Shown here: positions 21,146 through 34,406 of the stretch, one piece after another
How the letters are laid out: the number at the start of each line of letters is the position of its first letter
How positions within the stretch are numbered: the stretch's first letter is position 1
Assembly: GCA_010909165.1 (NCBI GenBank)
Contig: MU008175.1
Coordinates: 1-64,000 of the forward strand
Reading direction: 5' to 3'
DNA: 64,000 nucleotides
Source of the DNA: Anthoceros angustus
Lineage: Eukaryota; Streptophyta; Anthocerotopsida; Anthocerotales; Anthocerotaceae
Notes under the pieces: model-generated
Told to the model about the DNA's origin: nothing
Seen by the model: the letters and a program-made list of their open reading frames with translations, nothing else
Database searches by the model: none
Program-made: the position numbers and the translations under genes

Positions 21146-24100
21146 TGTGGACTACGGACTCTTGGGGGTTAAGAAATAACTAGGGTTTTGTTTTTCAGAA
21201 GGAGGATAAAATGAGGCGAAAAGGAGAGGAATAAGCACCTGATAGCACTGACTGCACTGGAGTATACTCCGGACCGCTGGAGGCAACGCACCGACCTACT
21301 ATGGCGGTGCACCGACACGCCGGTAACGGATAAGTCCGACCCACCTGTGTCCAAGGTGATAAGTACGCCTGTGAAAGTAACTTAGAAGTTGAGCCGAGGA
21401 CGACCAGCGACGCCACGGGACGACTCGAGTGGAGAACGGCATGCACCAGACAGAACCTTGCCGTAGGCCGTTATAGTATTCACGGGACACAAGGCCGGAC
21501 AGAGTACCGTAGTAAGAGGCGCTGAGGCGCAAGGTCGAATAAGCCATGCATCGCGTTACTTGACAGGAAGAGGCGCCTCCCGCCCCGTTACTCCCAAGGC
21601 GCGGCCGGGGGTCATTACCGCAGCCGAGACACCTCGATCTCTCGCCCGCCCGGCTCTCGCGGTATCTCGACTCAGACGCTGCCGGCTCACCGCTGAGGTT
21701 GGAGCAGAACGCGCAAGAAGGCGAACGCGGGTCTCCCACAAGCTGCCAAAGAACCAAGGAGGAGAAGGCGATGGCACCCAAAAGCTCATGGAAGTTTGGG
21801 AGCCATGGAACCTGTGGAGCGCAACATTGTGACCCGCGCTATCCGGACTTTGGGCCTGCCCGTGAAGGTGAGAATTGCAGGAGTGGCATTTGGATGTGTT
21901 CCATGGTCCGACGCTCGATAGTGTCACCGTCCGGAGTTCGCCGGGCGGCAACAAGGAGGTGCGGTCCAAGAACCTCCGGAGGACCCAAGGCGATGGACCT
22001 TGAGGTCCCGAGGCGGCCTACAACCGCCCAAAGGAGGAAGAGGGGAGGGTGCCGAGCCCCTCAAGGCGGGGAAGATAGGCCGCCAGCCGATGGCGCCGAG
22101 GCTCGACGCAACGACCACCAACGGTATCGATATCCGACCCGCTGGATGAGTAAGGGCGGTAGCCCCGATCATTGTCCATCGAACTCGCCACCAAGGTGGA
22201 TCACCTTGGTGATAATCTATTATTGCTGCCGGGGAAGAGGGCGGACGGGAAGGATTATTCTTTAGCCTGAGGCTCGCAAGCTGTGGACCGAGAAGCCTCG
22301 CCATCTGGGCCGCCCCATACCCGATCCATGTATGGGGCATTTCGAGCTCCTCAAGGAAGGAGAGCTTGAGCGAAAGGACCGAGGCCCCGCCGAAGTGGAG
22401 CGGCAAGGGCGCCGAGGAGGAGGCCGACCGTCAAAGCCAAACGGACTGGAGGAGGACGATCGAGGATTCTGACTCCATACGTCTGAACGGACCCCTCACC
22501 ACCTGTGGAAGTATGGAAGAAATTCCCCCTCCTCCTCGTGCCCCAACCAGCCACCCACAGAAGCTACCCCAGAGCCCCGCCACCACCATCACTCCCCGAG
22601 GAGCCCCGCTGACCAGTGAGGGAGCCAAGAGACCCACGGCTACCAACGCTGCACCTCACGGTGCCAAGACTTCCCCCGCCTACCTGAGTGGCAAGAAGCG
22701 GAGGAAGCAGAAGGAGGGAAAGGACGCGCCTGTGGAGCAGGAGGACACTGCAGCACCGACCGAGCCGGGTCCTGCCGCCGAAGGCAAAAGGCTTGCTCCT
22801 GACTCTCACCTCCTCCGAGCCCTGTGGAGAAAAGGGCGAGAAGGAGCTCGCCAAAAGGGCCAAGGAGGGGAAGCTGAGCCAAGACTCGACCTAAGGGTCC
22901 CGATTAGGTCCGGAACCCACCGACTTACTCCCCTGGTGGAGGTCCTGACGGAGATGCCGGCCCCGCCACGGACTTTGTGGGAGCCTCACTGCAGCCGTGG
23001 AAGAAACACGGTCCTGCCACTGCCATGGACGGTATGCCTGGGGGTCTCAAGGGATGGCCGAGAAGACCTGTGAGGTAGAAGCCACCCGAGGCGCATGGTA
23101 CCTCCGTGAGCAGCTTGGAGGAGCCCAGAGGCGAGAAGGAAGGCCAAGCTCGGCCGGATTGAGGAGGGAAACGCCGGAGGCCGAGAGGGAGGTCCGTCCA
23201 TCCGCAAGGAGGACAAATTCCTTCACCGGAGGAGCAAGGTGCCAAGGAGGCCCAAGCGCGGGCGAGGACCTCCGCAGTGAGGGGCGAGCGCAGAGCGGAG
23301 GAGGCCCGGCGCAAGCGTAACGGGCGGATCCGCGGAGGCCTGACCGACCAAGCCGAGAGGCTGTGAAGGTGGCCAAGGAGGCGAGGCCACGGCGGCCGAT
23401 CGCGATCACTATCGGCGTGATCGAACCGTGGAGGGAGGCCGAGAGCCACGGCCAATCAAGGCCGAGTGTGGCATGGAGCAAGCACGACGAGCTGCAGAAC
23501 ACTGAGGCCAAGACCCGGGAAATTGGGACCCTGTGGCGCATGCAGGAGGTAGAAGGGAGGCGCAGGAGTTGGAGGACAAGAAGGACACCTTGGAGTTACA
23601 ACCCAAGACGCGGAGCAAGGGTTCTCAATGAGAGAATCCGTGACAGGAGGAGAGCGCCCAGCCCCTCAAGATGGAGGGGAGGGCGGAGCAAGGACCGCCC
23701 AGCAAGAAGTTCGCGACAAGGAGATGGAGGATCCTGACTCACCCCGGAGGTGGAGCAAGGAAGATGGAGGACCGCAAGGAGACTTTGAGGCAGCCCAAAC
23801 TATCATTGAGAGGAATGGTAGTCTAGGACATGGTCGCGAACGCGAGGAAATAGAGCGGCCCGGCTGCACATGGACGGAGCCGACGGCGATGGAACAGGAG
23901 CGTGACGCCGCCGAGATGGAGAAGGCCTGGCGAAGCCCGCACCGCAGGTTGCCCGACCGCCCTGAGCGGGAGATGGCGAGTTAATGAATGGACAAGAGGC
24001 AGGGCGCTGGAAGGTAGCAAGAAGCCGTCCACCGAGGAAGTCGGAAGGGGAACGCTGCTATGGCGGGCAGGCGAACCAAGGAGGAGTTGGAGCAGTGGAG

Positions 24101-25526
24101 CAACAATGACGGCCATGGAGGTGACCGAGGCACTCGAGAAGCAGGCCCATTATCAAACTCGGGAGGTGGAGCAACAAGGCAACAGCCTCCCGAGCATGGC
24201 GGCGGGAGTACGGTGCTCCGCACACGTGGAAGAGGCAATCCAAAGAAGTGGATTCGGACTTTGCCTATTACCACGCCGAGCTCCGGCATGAGGCCCCCTC
24301 ACGAAATAGACGGACGGAAGGCCCTGAGGGGAAGAAGGGCACGGGAGACAGGACCCTAGGGGCCCTGCTTGAGACGACGGCAGGAGAGAGGAGCCCCAAG
24401 AGGAGCGGACGCATGACAAGGTAAGTTCACCACCACCATCCGAGAAGGGGGTGAGGGCCCAAGGTGCAGGAGGAGCCAACCCACCAAGACAAGGCCGGGG
24501 GTAAGGAGGAGGACCTAGCAAGACGAGGTCCACAGAAGGGGTCCGAGAGACCGGACCAATAAGTTCGACCGAGGTCCGAACTCGAGACAGGGGACCCACC
24601 CCGAGGGAAATAAGCCGGACCTGAGTTCAGTTCGGAGTCGAGACCGACCTCGAGGTCCGACTCGCAAGAAGGAGGAGCCCTCGACTTACGCTGGGGAGAG
24701 ATAGCGGGCCCCACCGGAGGGGACCCAGGAGGCTGTGGAGGATGACGTGGTAACGGGCTGCCGACCGCCGAGCCCAACCCGTGATTCCGGGAGAGGAGGT
24801 CCTACCGGATCATCCGATTGGGTGCACGCCAGACGGGAGATTGGACCACCAATCCCAAGGCGGAATGACCTTCCCACACCGCGAAGGAGATAGGGGAGGG
24901 AATAGGATGGTAGCGGCCGATTAGTATACCGAGCCGGCCGCCCGTAATAGGGTGTAATAAAGACGCCGACCGGGCGTAGTATAAGAGGGCGGGCCGCCTC
25001 AATAAATCATCTTCTCTTGGTGTTGATGCTGCTCTGCACTTTGTGTGTCTTCTTGCTAACGTGAGTCCCGAGTCACCGAAAGGTGCACGGCGCCCCGGGG
25101 GATTGATCGGTCCCGTGACGGACCTAACGGTTGTGGTGTGTGCAGGAAGGGTGATCTGGGACCCGTGCTCGCCGGCCGCACGAACGGACCGAACGTGAGC
25201 CGAGGACTCGAGGAGGACGGAGAGGCCAGAACGGAGGAGGAGGTCCGGATCGGTAACCTTTTTCCTTAAGACCGATAAGTGTAGTGTGAGTGGAGAGGAA
25301 CGAGAGGTGTGAGAGAAACGTGAACGAAACGGACGCAACGGGTCTCAAACGCTTGGCCATACCGGGCGGTGTTTGTCGCGAGTAGTTAGACGAAGAGTGT
25401 GTGGGACCGAACGGACGCAAAGTAAGACGAGAATCGCCAAACGCAAACGGAGCTCATTCCTTTGGGAACGGACTCTTCCTACAACGACACGGATTGTGCT
25501 ACCGGCCGTCCGAAAGTCGCGCCACA
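21146..25526 (+). repeat. E3 LTR1 (4381 bp)
   Basis: It begins TGTGGACTACGG and ends GTCGCGCCACA, with a TATA-like AGTATAAGAG near 24977 and CAATAAATC at 24999. It is colinear with 43881-48340 and with the reverse complement of 29991-34406. It is unusually long for an LTR and contains coding-like sequence in the sense strand (see the separate entry). Confidence 0.9.
21830..24350 (+). pseudogene. Coding-like, coiled-coil-rich region within the E3 LTR
   Basis: The sense strand has a succession of frames that read like one protein when the small indels are ignored. A segment starts near MEPVERNIVTRAIRTLGLPV (about 21805-21864). A P/A/K/E-rich linker follows (22366-22860). Charged heptad-like stretches come next (LRSERRAQ, EVEGRRQ/ELEDKKDTLEL, 23260-23600). 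A block RPIAITIGVIEP (about 23396) is kept in all full-length copies, and a final charged part lies near 24220-24300. Equivalent sequence occurs in LTR2 and in the solo LTR. Function is unknown and no database family is recognised. Antisense frames of up to 384 codons over the same DNA are probably shadows caused by high GC. Confidence 0.4.
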
Positions 25527-25529
25527 TTT

Positions 25530-25544
25530 TGGCGCCGCTGCGGG
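25530..25544 (+). other. E3 primer binding site (tRNA-Asp type)
   Basis: TGGCGCCGCTGCGGG lies 3 nt after LTR1. It resembles TGGCGCCGTTGCCGGG, the tRNA-Asp-complementary primer site common in plant Tat/Athila-type gypsy elements. The same site follows LTR2 (48344-48352, shortened) and the E2 LTR (36575-36590). Confidence 0.85.
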
Positions 25545-26500
25545 AATGAAATCGCTCAGAAAGCGTGGATGCGTGGAGGACGGAGGTAGTTAAGGACGAA
25601 TCGAGAGAGTCGGACGCCAGATCGCCGAGCGCCCGAGCGCAGCACGTGAGAGACGACGAGCTCGAGGCGAGGACACCACCCAATGTAAGCGTGGTGGAGT
25701 TGTCGGATCGAGGAGGACGCAGACCAAGTCGCGGTGGGGCGGTTCCTCATCCCTTACCGATCGCGCGATGGCAACAACGCCGAGCAAGCGATTCTCTTTG
25801 GAGGTAAGAAGGAGAGATCAAACCTTCGTGGAGGATTTCGTGTCTCGCAAACTTCAACGGAGAAGGTTCGGATGCGAGCCTCATTCAAATGCTCCAAGGG
25901 TCCCGGGTACAGCCTGGGTATCGGAGGAAATACCGACCGCCGTAACGCACCGCAACCTTCAAGATTGAAGGATGCCTTCTAGAAAGATTCCGCAATCGAT
26001 CAAGAAGGCGCCTTGTCCAAACTCGAAGCGAGGAAAGACGGAGAAGTTGGGATCACATCGAACGGTTCTCTACCGGGACCGCACCCCACTCACACTACCA
26101 TGCAAAGCGTGGTTCGTGGCTTATCCAAGCCAATGGCTACACGCTGGAGAAAGATGTGAGCAAGGCGGTGAGAACTATGAAGAATCGATGCACCAACGGC
26201 CGAGGACTCCTCCGTGAGGAAAGAAGAAAAGAAGAACGGGGTCGGACTCAAGATGAAGAACCCTGACGAGGAGGATGATGAGACCGAGGCATTGAGGAAG
26301 AGGAAGAGGACTCAAGAAGAATCCGAGGTCATGGAAGAAGAAGAACCTAAAAAATAAAGAAGAAGAAGCCCGAGTGAGGGTGGAAAAGAAGGAGGTCATG
26401 ATGCCCGACGAGAGGTCACCGACCCCTTTGAAGGAAGTAGCGAGGGAAGATCTAGAACGGGTAATGAAGAGGGTGGAGGAGTTGACGATCAACCGTGAAG
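25545..26500 (+). pseudogene. E3 gag region (broken)
   Basis: The short plus-strand frames here are repeated after LTR2 (48353-48900). Both copies share a start-like ATGGCAACAACGCCGA (25768 and 48567) and a basic segment around FVEDFVSRKLQRRRFGC. By position this is gag. No zinc knuckle is readable, and the last third is Lys/Glu/Arg-rich. Confidence 0.5.
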
Positions 26501-28380
26501 GATAAAGAACGCGAAGGCGCCACCACGGTCCGTGACTGTGCGGTGTGTGTCACCAACATGGGCATTCAAGCCCTCCGCACTCGTGGAACTGTGTGGAGTA
26601 TGACTACGGGAAGAGTCCGAGGAAATGGGAGGATGCATACCAAGTGCAAGAAGCACAACCGGACCACGATCCTGTGACGATGTACCCCAAGTGGTCCGTC
26701 TGCATCGACTCCGATGCAAAGACCGCATGGGAGCCCTCCGTGAATTCTCGTGGCGGCGGTCTCTTGGAACTGTGGGAACCCCGCACTACTCCAACGTGCC
26801 CATACCCCACGGCAAGGCAACGACTTTGAACGCCTGTGGAGATTGAAGGTGGGGCACATGGGCAAGACTGTCCGAACCTCGCTCGGACGGCGGCCACGCC
26901 ACCCGCAGGAGCGCGACCACGCCCTCCCTAAGGCGCTACAATTGAAGACGACAATTGGCGGAGGAGGAGGCACCGAGGAGCTGAACGAGGTGGTACGGGC
27001 AAGTTCGCTAAGGAGAAGAAGGCGGACTGAGGTACCGGAAGTGTCAACCCGAGTCGAAAGGAGCGAAGGAAGGAGATGCAAGAGGAAGAAAATGGGATAG
27101 TCCCACGGATACGGAGGACGGAACACTGAAGGAGCCGAACCCGCCAAAGAGGAGTTAAACCGGCAGCCGCCAAGAAGAAAACCAAAAGCCCAATGCGGAG
27201 AAGCGGACTCACCACGGCAACACGCAGCTTAATGTGGTCCGAGAAGTGACCGAGATGCTTCAAGAAGAACTCCGACAGACCTGAGTGGTCCGACCACCAA
27301 AGCAAAAACGCGGAGGGTCAAGGCGACGGACGCGCAGAGAACCACCCGCCTTTCAAGGTGGCCGACTTGATGATGGACCAACAACACTTGGTGTCCCTTA
27401 GGCGCTTGTTAAAAGACAACCCGTATCGGCTGTGAAGTCCGGAAGGCCATCAGGAAACGCAACCACGGAACTCCTTGGCCCAAGGGCAAGAACGTGGAGG
27501 TAAGTAGTATCTCATACGACCGGGCGCCAGCAGTGTGGAAATTGCGGGTGTGTAATGCTCGACACGGGTCGAGGAACCTCATCACCGAGGCCACCGCAAG
27601 ACGGCCGGGGTTCACCACCTTCGAGCCATCCACCAAAACCCTCGTGATGGCGACATGTCGCGAGCGCCAGGGGGAGTTGTCCGAGTCCAAGCCACCATAG
27701 GAGCCCCTATACATTAGATTGCCGCCATCGACTGACCTCGGGGTACGAGGTCCAAGCGGCCTGGGCCTCGCGACAAAACTACACTTCGGACGGAAGGAAA
27801 TACACTTCAAGCCGGACTGGGATCCAAGGTGAGGGAAGGACGGTAGCGACACTGAGTAAGGACACATACGGTGAAACCACAAGACAGTAGGGTACACCTC
27901 CGCCAAGACAAGTGGGGACGATGAGCGAGGATACGAATGAGGACTACCCTTTCCCAAAATCTCGTGGTCCAAGAAGAAATGGACTATCGAGGGACACCTT
28001 GGAGTGAGGTGATCACCGCTTCCAAGTGGAAGTCTGGAGGACCAAAGGCGGAACCCTCCCGAGGAGGAGGACCTCAAGAAGTAACTGCTTCACTCATTTA
28101 ACTCTTCCGAGAATGGGGAATGTGAAGATGAACCGCTAGAGGATGATGGCTTTGAAGCGAGGAAAAGAGGGAAAGAGAGGCAACCCGACGCGGAGGAAAT
28201 TCCTAAAATTCGCAAGGGTATGCCATTGAAAACAAGACCTCACACATTGTTGGGGAATTCAGGTGTTTGCAAGGTCACATGAAGGGCATTCAAACAAAGG
28301 CGTAACACCGATAGATTCGAAGCCGAGCGGTGCCTGCTCGATTAGGCAAGATAAATCAATCCCAAGCACTCGCCAAGGTC
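26501..28380 (+). other. E3 gag-pol spacer, unassigned
   Basis: No clear motif is visible between gag and RT. The region should hold the nucleocapsid and protease. Frames are short and heavily shifted. The GC-rich antisense frames here (up to 222 codons) show no domain. Confidence 0.35.
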
Positions 28381-28399
28381 AAGGAAGTCCCGGATAAGT

Positions 28400-29480
28400 A
28401 TCCGAAGCGGACATCATCTTCCCAATCGAAGGAGTGGGTGGCGCCATTGTCGCGTGTCAAGAAGCGCAGATTCGTCTCGTCAGATCGGAGAAAGCTTAAC
28501 GCCGCCACGTAAAAGGACCATTTCCCATGCCCTTTGTGGACGACATAATCGACAAGGTGGCGACGAGTACCTACTCCTTCTTGACTACCATCGGCCACAA
28601 CCGCACCTAAGGGAGTCTGATCGATAAGACAACATTCACCACGGAGTGGGGGGACGCTTGCCTACAAACGGAGTGCCTTCGGATGAGCACCCGGATCATT
28701 TATGCGGATGGTGACCAACGTCTTCCGGGAATTTCTGAGGGACTTCATGGAGGTGTTCTTGGACGACTTCTGTGTGCACGGAGAGGAGGACAAACACGTT
28801 GGACATTTGCGGAAGTGTTTGGAACGATGTAGGGAGACTCAACTGTGCCTGCATCCGGAGAAATGCTACTTCGGTATGACAGAGGGAATCCTGTTGGGGC
28901 ACCGCGTGTCGGCAAGAGGGATAGAGGTGGATCAAGACAAGGTGAAAGTCATCCACCGCAGCCCGCACCAACGAACTTGAAGGAGTTACGGGATTCCCGG
29001 GCATGGTGGTTACTATAGGCGCTTCATCCAAGATTTTGCAAAGCGGGCCTCCAAGCCAGTGAGCTACTCAGAAGGAGGAGGAATGGACCGGACGCCGAAA
29101 GGGAGGCGGCATTCGTGAGACCTCTGCACACCACGGCCCCAAGACAAAAGGACCTGACGGGAAGCGATTCCATGTGTATGTGATGTCACGCCATCGAGTA
29201 GTGCTCACCAAAAGATGATAAACGAGGGATCACCCAATCTACTACTGGAAGACACCACGACGGAACGGAGGTACACTACTACGGAGCGAGAGGCATTGGG
29301 AATGGTATACGCTAAGAAATTACACCTTCCGCCCAACGATGAGTTTTTATGTTGATCACTTCAAGGCCAAGCACTTGGTGAACAAGGACTTTGTCCGGAC
29401 GAATTGCGAGGTGGATTCTGCTACAGGAGTTCACATTTGAGGTGGAGACTAGGCAAGGAAGGCAACACCAAAACGTGACT
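28400..29480 (+). pseudogene. E3 reverse transcriptase and RNase H (frameshifted)
   Basis: Motifs occur in order on the plus strand. WVAPLSRVKK and RKLNAAT (28433-28510) are the RT finger block. 28702-28980 reads FLRDFMEVFLDDFCVHGEEDKH, where FLDD is the catalytic YVDD-type box, then LHPEKCYFGMTEGILLGHRVSARGIEVD. A YYRRFIQDFAKRASKP-like thumb block follows in another frame at about 29015-29060. RNase H remnants are TTTEREALGMVYAKK (29275-29320) and the 'EFTFEVE' end (about 29430). There are at least four frameshifts. Family knowledge: this is typical of plant Ty3/gypsy pol. Confidence 0.8.
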
Positions 29481-29789
29481 TCTTGTCCAGTTAAAGACGG
29501 AGCCCGCCCCAGGGATCAAGAGGACGCCTTCCGGATGAGGAATTGGTGGCGATAGAGGAGGAGGTAGAGGAGCAACCGACAAACCCTAAGCGGGGACATG
29601 GACCCACGGCAAGCGAGAAGGGAGCGGACGGGCGGCCTCTTATGGAGTTGGAACGGTACCTATGGGAGATGGAGCTACCAAACGAATCGAACCGGGTCCG
29701 GCAGGTGCCTTTGTGCACCACGCCTTTCTTGTATAACATCTTTAAGGTGGATGGGAACGAAGGTACCCAACAAAGCGGAAACGGAGGTG

Positions 29790-29990
29790 GTAATAAAGGG
29801 ATGCACGAAGGACTAGGTGGTGGACATTATGCGCATAGTCACCACCAAGAAAATCTTGAGGTCGGGTAATCGTGGCCCACCATGTATGGGGAAACACACC
29901 AATTCGTGAAGAAGTGTGATGCTTGTCACCGGATCGGGAAGCCGACCGCCACAACTCCAATGGCTGCTAGTGCCCATACTACTAGCACCT
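29790..29990 (+). pseudogene. E3 integrase, N-terminal part (interrupted)
   Basis: Reading across frames gives the zinc-binding end ('WPTMYGETHQFVKKCDACHRIGKPT' in part, about 29872-29945), then ...VPILLAP, where an inverted E3-family LTR is inserted at 29991. The next codons (PFEKWV) are found at 34407-34424, and the rest continues at 43085. Confidence 0.75.
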
Positions 29991-32900
29991 TGTGGCGCCG
30001 ACTTTTGCCGACAACAATGCGCGCATAATCCCGCAGGTCGCTGTAGGAAGGAGTTCGCTCCCAAGGGAATGATGACTGCTTGCGCTGCTTCAGCGATTTT
30101 CGCCTTACTTTACGCCTCACCCTAACGCACACACTTAGTTCACGCTCTAACTACTCGCGACAACACCGCACAGCCGGTATGGCCAAACGCTTAAGGACCT
30201 GCTCGTCTGCTCCGCTCCCTCTCGCCTCACACCTCTCTCACACACTACACTTATCGCCTTAAGGGAAGACGCTGGCACATGCGGCCCGACCTCCTCCGCT
30301 GCTCCACTGGCCTCCGTCCGGGCGCCAGACGCCTCAAGTCCTCCGGCCACACGCCCGGCCGCGCCGGGTCGCGCTCGACGAGCACGGGTCCCCGCCACCA
30401 CTCCCCACACACCACAACACGTTAGGTCCGCTACTGTGGACCTCGACGATCCTCCGGTGCCGCGGCTCGCCATGACTCAGACTCACGTTATCGTGAAGAC
30501 ACAGGGTCTGCAAGAACGCTGCATCAACACCAAGGAAAAAGATGATTTATCTGTGGCAGCCCCAAATTTCTTATACTACGCCCAGGTCGGCGCTTTATTA
30601 CACCCCTATTCGAGCCGACGGCCAGCTCAAGATGCCCTAATCGCCGCCTACCATCCTATTTCCTCCTCCTATCTCCTTCGGCTGGGCTGGAAGGTCCCGG
30701 TTCCGCCTTGGGATTGGTGGTCCAATCTCCCGCCTCGACAATGCGGCGCACCTAATCGGATGATCCGCGAGGCGGACCCTCCTTCTCCCGAATCGCCGTT
30801 ACACGGCGTCCGACGACCGCTACACAACGTCATCCTCCCTCGGCCTTCCTGGGTCCCTCCTGGGGCCACCGCCGCCTAGCGTAAGTCGGGACCTCCTCAT
30901 CGCCGGAGTCCGACCTCGAGGTCCGGCTCGACCCGAGCCCCGAACCCAAGGGTCCGTTTATTTCCCGAGTCCGACCGGCCGGGTCCGCTCGGGGTTCGGA
31001 CCTCGTGGTCCAGAGATTACCGGGTCCGATCTCCAACTCCGACCCCTTCCCGTGGACCTCAGATCGCTAGGTCCTCCTCCTTACCCCGACCCTTGTCTTG
31101 CTGGCCTTGCTGCCCCCTCGCAGCCCTCACCCCCGCTACGGATCGGGTGGTGGTGAACTTACCTTGGGGTCCGCCGGCCCCGCCTCCTGGGCTCCTCCTT
31201 CGCTGTCGCCTCCAAACAGGCCCCTAGGGTCCTCGTGCTGCCCCTGCCCTTCTTCCCTCCGAGCCTTCCAGGCCCGCTCCTATTGCTGGCGAGAGGCCTC
31301 TACCGCCTTCGTGAGCTCAGGTAATAGGCAAAGTCCGAATCCACTTGCCGGATTGCCTTCCACGTGTGCCCGAGCACCGATACTCCCTTCGCCATAGATG
31401 CTCGGAGCCGAGCTGCCCCGCTTGTTGCTCCACCTCCCCGCCAGTTTGATAGCCGAGCCGGCCGCTCGCGAGGCTGTGGCCGCCGGCCACCTCCCGCCTG
31501 CTGCTCCACTTGCTCCAACTCCTCCGCTTCCGCTCACGCCTTGCCCGCCATAACGCAGCTCCTTCCGACTTCCTCACCGACCAGCTTGTCTGCCTCGCCG
31601 CCTTGTCCATTCCCGTTAACTCCGCCATCTCCCGCCCAGACGGCCGCAACACGGCTGATCGGGCTTCACCTGTGCCCTTTCCATCTCGGCGACGCCCCGC
31701 CTGCTCCATCGCCCATCGACTGGCCCGCCAACAGAGCCGGAGCCGCTTATTTCTCTGCCCGCGACCATGTCCGCACTACCATTCCTCTCATCGATAGTTT
31801 GAGCCGCAGCCCAAAGTCTCCTTGCGGTCCTCCATCTCCCCGCTGCCCCACCTCCCGAGCCGAGTCCGAGATCCTCCACCTCCTGTGCGAGCTTCTGGGG
31901 TTGGTCCGCTGCGCCACCTCGCCCATCTTCGTGCAGGCCGAGGCGCCTATCTCCGCTCAAGTCCGGATTCTCCCATTGAGAATTCCTTGCCCGACGCTGC
32001 CTTGGAGTTGTAACCCAAGGTGTCCTCACTGCCTCCAACTCCCGCCTCCCTTCTCTCTTGCAGTACGCCTCGAGGTCCCCGATTTCGGCCTCCAGCCGCC
32101 GGCTTTGTCCGTGCTTGCTCTGCCACCGCCGGCCTTCGATTGGGCTCTCTCGGCCTCCACCGGCCCGATCACGCCGATAGTGATCGCGATCGGCCTCGCC
32201 GGGCCTCCGCCTTGGCCACCTTCACCGAGCCTCTCCTTGGCTCGTCCGCCGCCTCCGCTGATCCCGCGCCTGCTCTGCGCCCGCCCGCTCACGCCTGCAG
32301 AGGTCCTCCGCCCGCTGGGCCTTGGTCCGCTCACTGCTCCTCCACTGAAGGAATTTGGTCCGTCCGCGGATGGACCAGACCTCCTCGCCTCCCGGCTTTC
32401 CTCCTCAATCCGCCGAGAGCTCTTCCTTCGCCTCCCGGCTCTCCAACCGCCTCCGAGGAGTACCATGCGCCCGGTGGCTTCTACCTCCGGGTCTTCTGCC
32501 ATCCCGCATGCATTCTGAGCATACCGTATGACGACCAGTGACCTCCGTGTTTCTTCCACGGCCGGTGAGGCTCCCACAAAGTCCGTAGCGGAGCGCAGAT
32601 CTCACGGTCCGCCAAGGACCTCCATACCGTCCGAGTAAGTCCGACTGGGTTCTCCGACCTAATCAGACCCTTAGGTCCCGATGAGCCCGAGCTTCCTCCT
32701 TGGCCCTTTTGGCCGCGAGCTCCTTCTCCGCCTTTTCCTCCCTGGGCCTTGAGGAGGTGAGGGAGTCCGGAGCAAGTTTTTGCCCTTCCGGGCGACATGA
32801 CTGCTCGTGGCTGCTGCTGTCCTCCCGCCTCGGGCCGGCCCTTTCGCCTCCCATCGCTTCGCCTACCCGCAAGGGAAGGGTACTGCACCGACCGAGGTGC

Positions 32901-34406
32901 CGCTGGTAGCCGTGGGTCTTGCGCCTCTTCGGCCCCTCCTGTCCGGGGGCCTCACCGAGTGGTGGCCGTGGCGGGCCGCCTCGCTGGATCTGCCTGTTGG
33001 GGCACCAGAGGAGGGAGGCGGAATTTCTTCCCATACTTCGGGTGGTGAGGGGGTCCGCTCCTGCACGATGGAGTCCGGAATCTCCCGCCGCCTCCTCCCG
33101 AGTCCGCTTGGCCGACGATCGGCCTCCTCCGCGCCGCCTCCTCCACTTCCCAGGCCTCCGGCCCTTTCCGAGCGCAAGCTCCTTCCTTGAGGAGTCAAAT
33201 GCCCCATACATGGATCGTGCATGGGGACATGATGGCGAAGGCTTCCCCCGAGCTATGAGCCTCCGCTAAACCGGGCGAAATAATCCTTCCCACCCGCCTT
33301 CTTCCGGCCGCAGGCATGTGAATACTATCAGATTATCACCAAGGTGATCCACCTTGGTGAGTAGGTTCCAGGACAATGATCCGGCCACCGCCTTACTCGA
33401 CCGTCCAACAGTCGGATATCACCAACCACAGGGTCCAGGCCCTGTGCCTCAGATCGCCGCTGTGGTCGGGCCCTATCTTCCCTTGAGGGGCCCGCACCAC
33501 TCCCCTCTTCCTCCTTGGGCGGTAGGCGCCTCAGACCTCCAAGGTCCATCGCTGTCCTCCCGAGGTTCTTGACCGCACTCCTTATTGACCGCCAAGATCT
33601 TCCGGCGAACTCCGACCAGAGTGACATCACAAATGTCCGCACTATCCGAACACATCCAAATGCCACTCGCACTACCTCCGCCTCGGAGCTGTGGCCCAAA
33701 GTCCGGATAGCGCCATCACAATGTTGCGCCCACAAGGTTCCATGGCTCCCAAACTTCCGCTGGCTTTTGGGTGCCATCGCCTTCTCCTCCCTTGCGAGCC
33801 GCTGTTTGAGACCGCCGCACGCGCTGTCACGCCTCCGACCTCAACGTGAGCCGCCAAGACGCTCCGAGTGTCCCACGAGATACCGCCAGAGCCGGATCAT
33901 GAGCGCAAGAGATCGCGAGAATTGTCTCGAGGTCGCAGCGAAATGACCTTCCTTCGCCGCGCCGGAGTAACTGGCGGGAGGGCGCCTCGTCTGTAATCGC
34001 GAGGTCTCGCATGGCTTATTCTCGACCTTACGCCTTACTCGCCTTACGCCGCTGCACTCGCCTTACGCCACCAGCGCGTGAATACCGCTATAACGGCCTG
34101 CAAGGTTACGGTCCTGCCACCGATGCCCGCTCTCCACTGTAGTTGCCCACGTGGCGCGCCCGTCCGCTCCCACGGCCAACTCCGAGTTACTGGGCGATTT
34201 ATCCCGCCTCGTCCTGGAGTGGGTCCGACTTATCCTGCTACTGCGCCACCATAGTAGGTCCTGATGCCTCACTCCGAGTCCGAGTATACCCAGTGTCCCG
34301 AGTGCTATACCATGCTTATTTTCCCTTTCGCCTCATTTTATCCTTTTACTCCTACAAAAACAAAACCCTACCTATTTCTAACCCCTGTGGAAGTCCGTAG
34401 TCCACA
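29991..34406 (-). repeat. Inverted solo LTR of the E3 family (4416 bp)
   Basis: On the plus strand it starts TGTGGCGCCGAC and ends GTAGTCCACA, the reverse of LTR1 and LTR2. Flanks are CACCT on the left and CCCT on the right, a plausible 5-bp target duplication with one base lost. Only one LTR is present and both sides join E3 integrase codons, so it is a solo LTR left by LTR-LTR recombination. Its antisense strand has a 384-codon open frame (31364-32518) with low-complexity Pro/Ser/Ala composition. I regard that frame as a shadow. Confidence 0.85.

Noticed and set aside
31364-32518. 384-codon open frame, the longest in the window
   Set aside because: It is antisense to the E3-family LTR, very rich in Pro/Ser/Ala/Leu, has no domain, and overlaps the coding-like sense strand. 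GC-rich antisense shadows explain it.
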